A DNA stretch of 64,000 nt. It comes from Tritrichomonas musculus (taxonomy: Eukaryota > Parabasalia > Tritrichomonadida > Tritrichomonadidae). The notes beneath the pieces were generated by a model. That model saw only the letters and a program-made list of their open reading frames with translations. It searched no databases and was not told where the DNA came from. Below, piece by piece: positions 59,915 through 64,000 of the stretch. The first letter of the stretch is position 1. Each line of letters starts with the position of its first letter. The stretch is taken from the NCBI GenBank assembly GCA_039105265.1, contig JAPFFF010000043.1, positions 1,048,501-1,112,500 of the forward strand, read 5' to 3'. The position numbers were made by a program, and so were the translations under genes.

Positions 59915-62900
59915 ATAGAAAAAATCGTTTTAATTTTGGATTTTATTCAAATTTTGGTAATTTCAATACCTCTTTCATAAAAAGGGGGATTTTTGCCTCA
60001 ATTTTTTTTGTTCAATTAAATGAAGATATACAAATAAATATAAAATATTTTAAAATACATTTATATAATATAAAATATATAATGGAACCCAAAATATATA
60101 TAGAATAAAATATATATTAATAATCTTTTATTTCAAGATTTTTTATACAATTAAGTGTTTTTTGACACATAGAAATACATTCAGTAATCCATAATTAATA
60201 TAGTTATAAAAATATGTATATTAAATTCAAAGAGAATAAATAAAGAATACTCATCGTAGGAATAAAAAGATAATTCAATATATAATATTTCTGAGTAAGT
60301 TTATTTAAAAAAAAAATTGAACTATTTCCAAATAACTTTTTGATATAAAATCTTTATTTTTTGAAAGCCAATAATTTTTATTTCAAAACTTTTTCAATTA
60401 TTGCTTTTTTATTTTCCAAAAAATTGAATATTTCCGAAACAACTTTTTGTATATATAATATGATTTGGAAATATTAATTTTTTTAAAGAATTAATTATCA
60501 ATTTTGGCTGAAAATACAGAAAAATAAATATTACAGTTCAATGATTTCGTTTCACTCGAAAAAAACCTATTTTTATATAAACTTTAGTATTGAATTGTTA
60601 TTTAAAATATGCATAATTCTTTTTCAAAATCCACTTATTTCCGCATTTAAAAGATTCAATATCATCTTATACAACTCAATGGACAATAAATTTGCAAATT
60701 AAAAATCAAAAATTGGAAAAATTAATTATAATTTATTTGAAATATTAAATTTTAATGTAAACGAATAATAAATAATTGTTTTAAACGCATATTTAATTGA
60801 ATTACTTATTCTTTTTTTAACAAATATTTTTTGTTTATCAAAATAATGATTATTTAATAAACAAAAAATACGTTATCTACTCATTAAATAACGTTTTTTT
60901 CTTAAAATACAGATACTATTAATTTAATGCATATCTTATTTTAGGTTTAATATTTTATCTAAATAATTATTATATATAAATTGAGTATATATATAAGTAT
61001 TATTATATGATATTTTTTTAATTACTCTATTTAATAAAAAGATATAAACATATTATTCGAATTCATTTGAGAATAAAAAATAAAAATTGAATAAAAAATT
61101 AGGATTTGTATCAAAAAGTTTAAATTTTTGAATGAAAAACATCTTTTTTATCATATCTTTTTTTTGCTACGATAAATTTTTTTTATTACTAATTAACATT
61201 TTATCAGAATTGAAAATTAAAATTATTTATCATATTTAAAAATCACAAATCCAAATTTGATAAAAAGCTCAAATCGGTTCCCCTTTTTTCATAAAAAAAA
61301 AAAAACAATAATATCATTGAAAATACCAAAAGAAGAGAAGCAGTCGAAAAGCAAATAAAAGTAAATCATAATAGTTTTCGTTAAGCTACATTACGAGAAA
61401 CTTAATTTTTATAGCAAATAGATCTGATAATATTGCAAGTTACCTAAATCGAAAATATATTGTTACTAGATCATCAAAAAATTAATAATAATATTTTTTA
61501 GATAAAGATAATGTATTATTTCTTTTAAATTTTTGGAGATATGCTTAATTTTCTTTGTTATAAAGATCATTCAATTTCATTCAAATCTAGTATGAAGTTA
61601 TTTGAGAGCAATATTAGGTTTTTCAAGGTACGGAAATTGAATTTTTTTCTGAGAAAGTTCAGAATTTATAAAAAATTAATAATTTATAAATATCTTTAAA
61701 TTTACTTAAAATATTAGATGTTCAACAAATAATATTTATGGAAAAAATTATGATATAATTATATTTTGGAATCAACAAAAAATATTACATATTCATTTAA
61801 AAAATGCCAAGTATTCTGCACCCTTAATTGAATGAATATTTTATCTTATGAAAAAATATTAAGATTATTTACTTCTATATATCCAATACCGACATTTGCC
61901 ATTATTGGTTTTAATGGATGTTGAGAATTTAAAAACCATTTAAAAAATAATGTTTCATCTATATCTCGAGTCAAATAAAATATTTATGAATTATAAATCA
62001 ATAATAATATTTTATATTTTATTTATAAAATATATTATCTGTTATATATCTAATTTATTAACCATATATAAATTTAAATGCAAATTTACTTTTAAAAAAT
62101 TAAGAAATTGACTTATTTCTCAATTGATTTACGAAATAATTATATACTAATTGTACAATATAATAATAATAAATATTTAAATAAATTTTATTATGTAAAT
62201 AAGTTACTTTATACTCTCATTTTAAAGAAAAATGTAATTTTATATTTTGCATTATTTTGAATTATTTTTCATCGTATTTTGGTACGTTATTATTTTTTAG
62301 TGACGTGAGATGATTATTTTCGGTGAAGTGAAGTTAATAGTGAAGTGATTCTTGAAAAATATAAATTTCCTCATCTTCTTAAAAATATTATTAAAAATAT
62401 TTTTTATAAAGTAAAATTATTAAGTACTATATTATAAAAATAACTTTAATATTTAATATATTGAAAACCAAAAAATAATCACAATACAAAGCAACATATT
62501 TTTTTAGAAATTCAATAAAAAATCATCGTTTAATTGAATTTTCCATTTTTTTTTGTTAATTTATCTATTTAATATATAATGTAAAACTGAAATATAAAAT
62601 TTAAATAGTATATATAATATAATATATATTATATATATAAAATAAAATAATGTATTAATAAAAATACTACTAGGATAAAAAATGTTTATTATTTCAATAT
62701 AAAAAATATATTATCTGAAAAAGTTAAAAATTTTTAAAAAATAAAAAAAAAATAAACAAGTATATCTCTAGAAAATAAATATTTTATAAACATAAAAGTA
62801 TTAATAAGTTATCAATATATATATACTATAATAATTAATAAAACAAAATTATATATATATTTATATTTCATCAATTTTTATATAAAAAAAATTATATAGC

Positions 62901-64000
62901 CTCTCAATTATAAAACGATTCTTATTCAGAAAAATAAAAATAGAAATATCTCAAAAATAGGAGTATAAAATTCTTATCCATTAAAGTTCATTCTTAGTTT
63001 CAAAATAAAAATAAAGAAAATATGATCAATATTACAATATTTCGTCAATTTCTCTACATGAATACCTCTATATTGTTTGAATTAAAAATTTAGAAAACGT
63101 TCTGATGAATTTCATTTTTTATTTTAAACATAACCAAAACTATAATCAAATTCAAGCTATTATAATAATTTATATATTTATATATGTAAATATTTACATA
63201 TATGTTTCAAAGAAGGCGATTTAAATTATCAGTCGTATTGTACCTTTTATCAAATAAGAGCGAAATCATCTAAACGACTTTATTTATGCTCCTTTTTAAA
63301 AAATTCGAGATATTAATAAATTGAATGGATTCTCAATATTTGAATTAAATACAATAGAAAATCAATTTGTTCATGAAAATATTTTACCATAAAGGTCAAT
63401 TATTCCAATATTTTCGAAAAATAAATTTTAATAAAAAGCAACATGCTTTTTAAGACCAATATATAATATCCCAATGTTACCGATTTTTATCTTTTATCTT
63501 TCAAGATAAAAGCAATAAAAATGATTTTTGACAAACAAATAAATAAAAAAATTCAATAAAAACTAAATCTAAATTTTCAATTAAATTAAAGATTCTTCTG
63601 AATTTTTCTGAGAATAATTTGATGGTCGCATATGTTTTCCCTTTAATCAAATAATTGTGATATGCTTTCAAAAAATTCTGAGAGTTTAGCGTTGAAAATC
63701 CCTAGATAAAACTCTTTTGTAATAAGTGCGTATGTTTGTTTTGAATTCTAATTCAATTTTTAAAAATATATTTGGTTGTTTATATTGCTTTTTATTGCAT
63801 TTTTCTTTTTTGTATTTATATTTGGCCTATTTCCTATTGCTTTAAATTTCTGTTATTATTTGCTCATTTTTTTTGAATACATAAAAAGCCGATGTATAAG
63901 ATATGCGGTTTTGTCCTTTTTGAAGTCTACCAAAAATTAAATGACAATGAAAATCAGAAAAAAATAGTATATCAATTTACATTTAAGAAAAAATGTTTTC
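59915..64000. other. AT-rich gene desert to the right edge
   Basis: Over 4 kb with no gene I can support. A protein-like minus-strand stretch near 61870-61975 (DIDETLFFKWFLNSQHPLKP) is closed in by stops and may be a gene relic. No RNA gene, array or transposon end was recognised. Confidence 0.4.

Overview
The window looks like nuclear DNA of a parabasalid flagellate, most probably a trichomonad and best matching a Tritrichomonas-type genome. Grounds: intergenic DNA is extremely AT-rich with long homopolymer runs; genes are compact and show no obvious introns; some start codons lie 10-25 bases behind a TCA-Py-W initiator-like motif; and the gene families are those expanded in trichomonads (an N-terminal helical domain with ankyrin repeats, BspA-type leucine-rich repeats, Sel1 repeats, divergent PP1-like phosphatases, Tc1/mariner relics). 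The species assignment is inference from family content, not from a database match.

Layout. 1-1442: ankyrin protein on the minus strand, running off the left edge. 2.0-4.9 kb: two nearly identical Sel1-repeat genes in inverted, tail-to-tail orientation, forming a palindrome with arms of about 1.2 kb. 5.0-7.5 kb: a broken composite locus (ankyrin, then BspA leucine-rich repeats, then a bacterial-type alpha-amylase remnant). 8.0-11.8 kb: two lineage-specific charged proteins and a decayed gene. 11.8-15.8 kb: AT-rich DNA with an ankyrin relic and a dispersed repeat.

15.8-39.2 kb is the main feature. It is a 23-kb head-to-tail array of non-LTR retrotransposons on the minus strand, anchored on an intact tRNA-Asn(GTT) gene at 39128-39201. 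The full-length elements encode about 1,900-2,300 residues: an N-terminal region with 10-16 copies of an 18-residue His/Asp-rich repeat, three Cys2His2 zinc fingers, a reverse transcriptase, a zinc knuckle and an R2-type restriction-like endonuclease. Every unit is preceded by the same block, the last 12-14 bases of the tRNA-Asn gene plus its Pol III terminator, which I interpret as the target-site duplication. Reading away from the tRNA the order is: short non-coding unit, copy 3, copy 2, short non-coding unit, copy 1, truncated copy 0. Copy 3 is a chimera of a copy-1-like 5' part and a copy-2-like 3' part. The short units share the 5' start and the general 3' end of the long ones and behave like internally deleted, non-autonomous partners. 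All three long copies carry single-base frameshifts.

39.4-51.0 kb is ordinary gene space: a Sec23/Sec24-like COPII protein divergent from a bromodomain protein, a degraded Tc1/mariner transposase, a PP1-family phosphatase and a tandem ubiquitin-like protein with a frameshift just after its start. 51-64 kb is gene-poor and holds several inverted-repeat elements of MITE type (52.3-52.8, 53.5-53.95, 57.9-59.9 with a nested one at 58.4-59.2 kb), gene relics and AT-rich DNA with nothing recognisable after about 60.1 kb.
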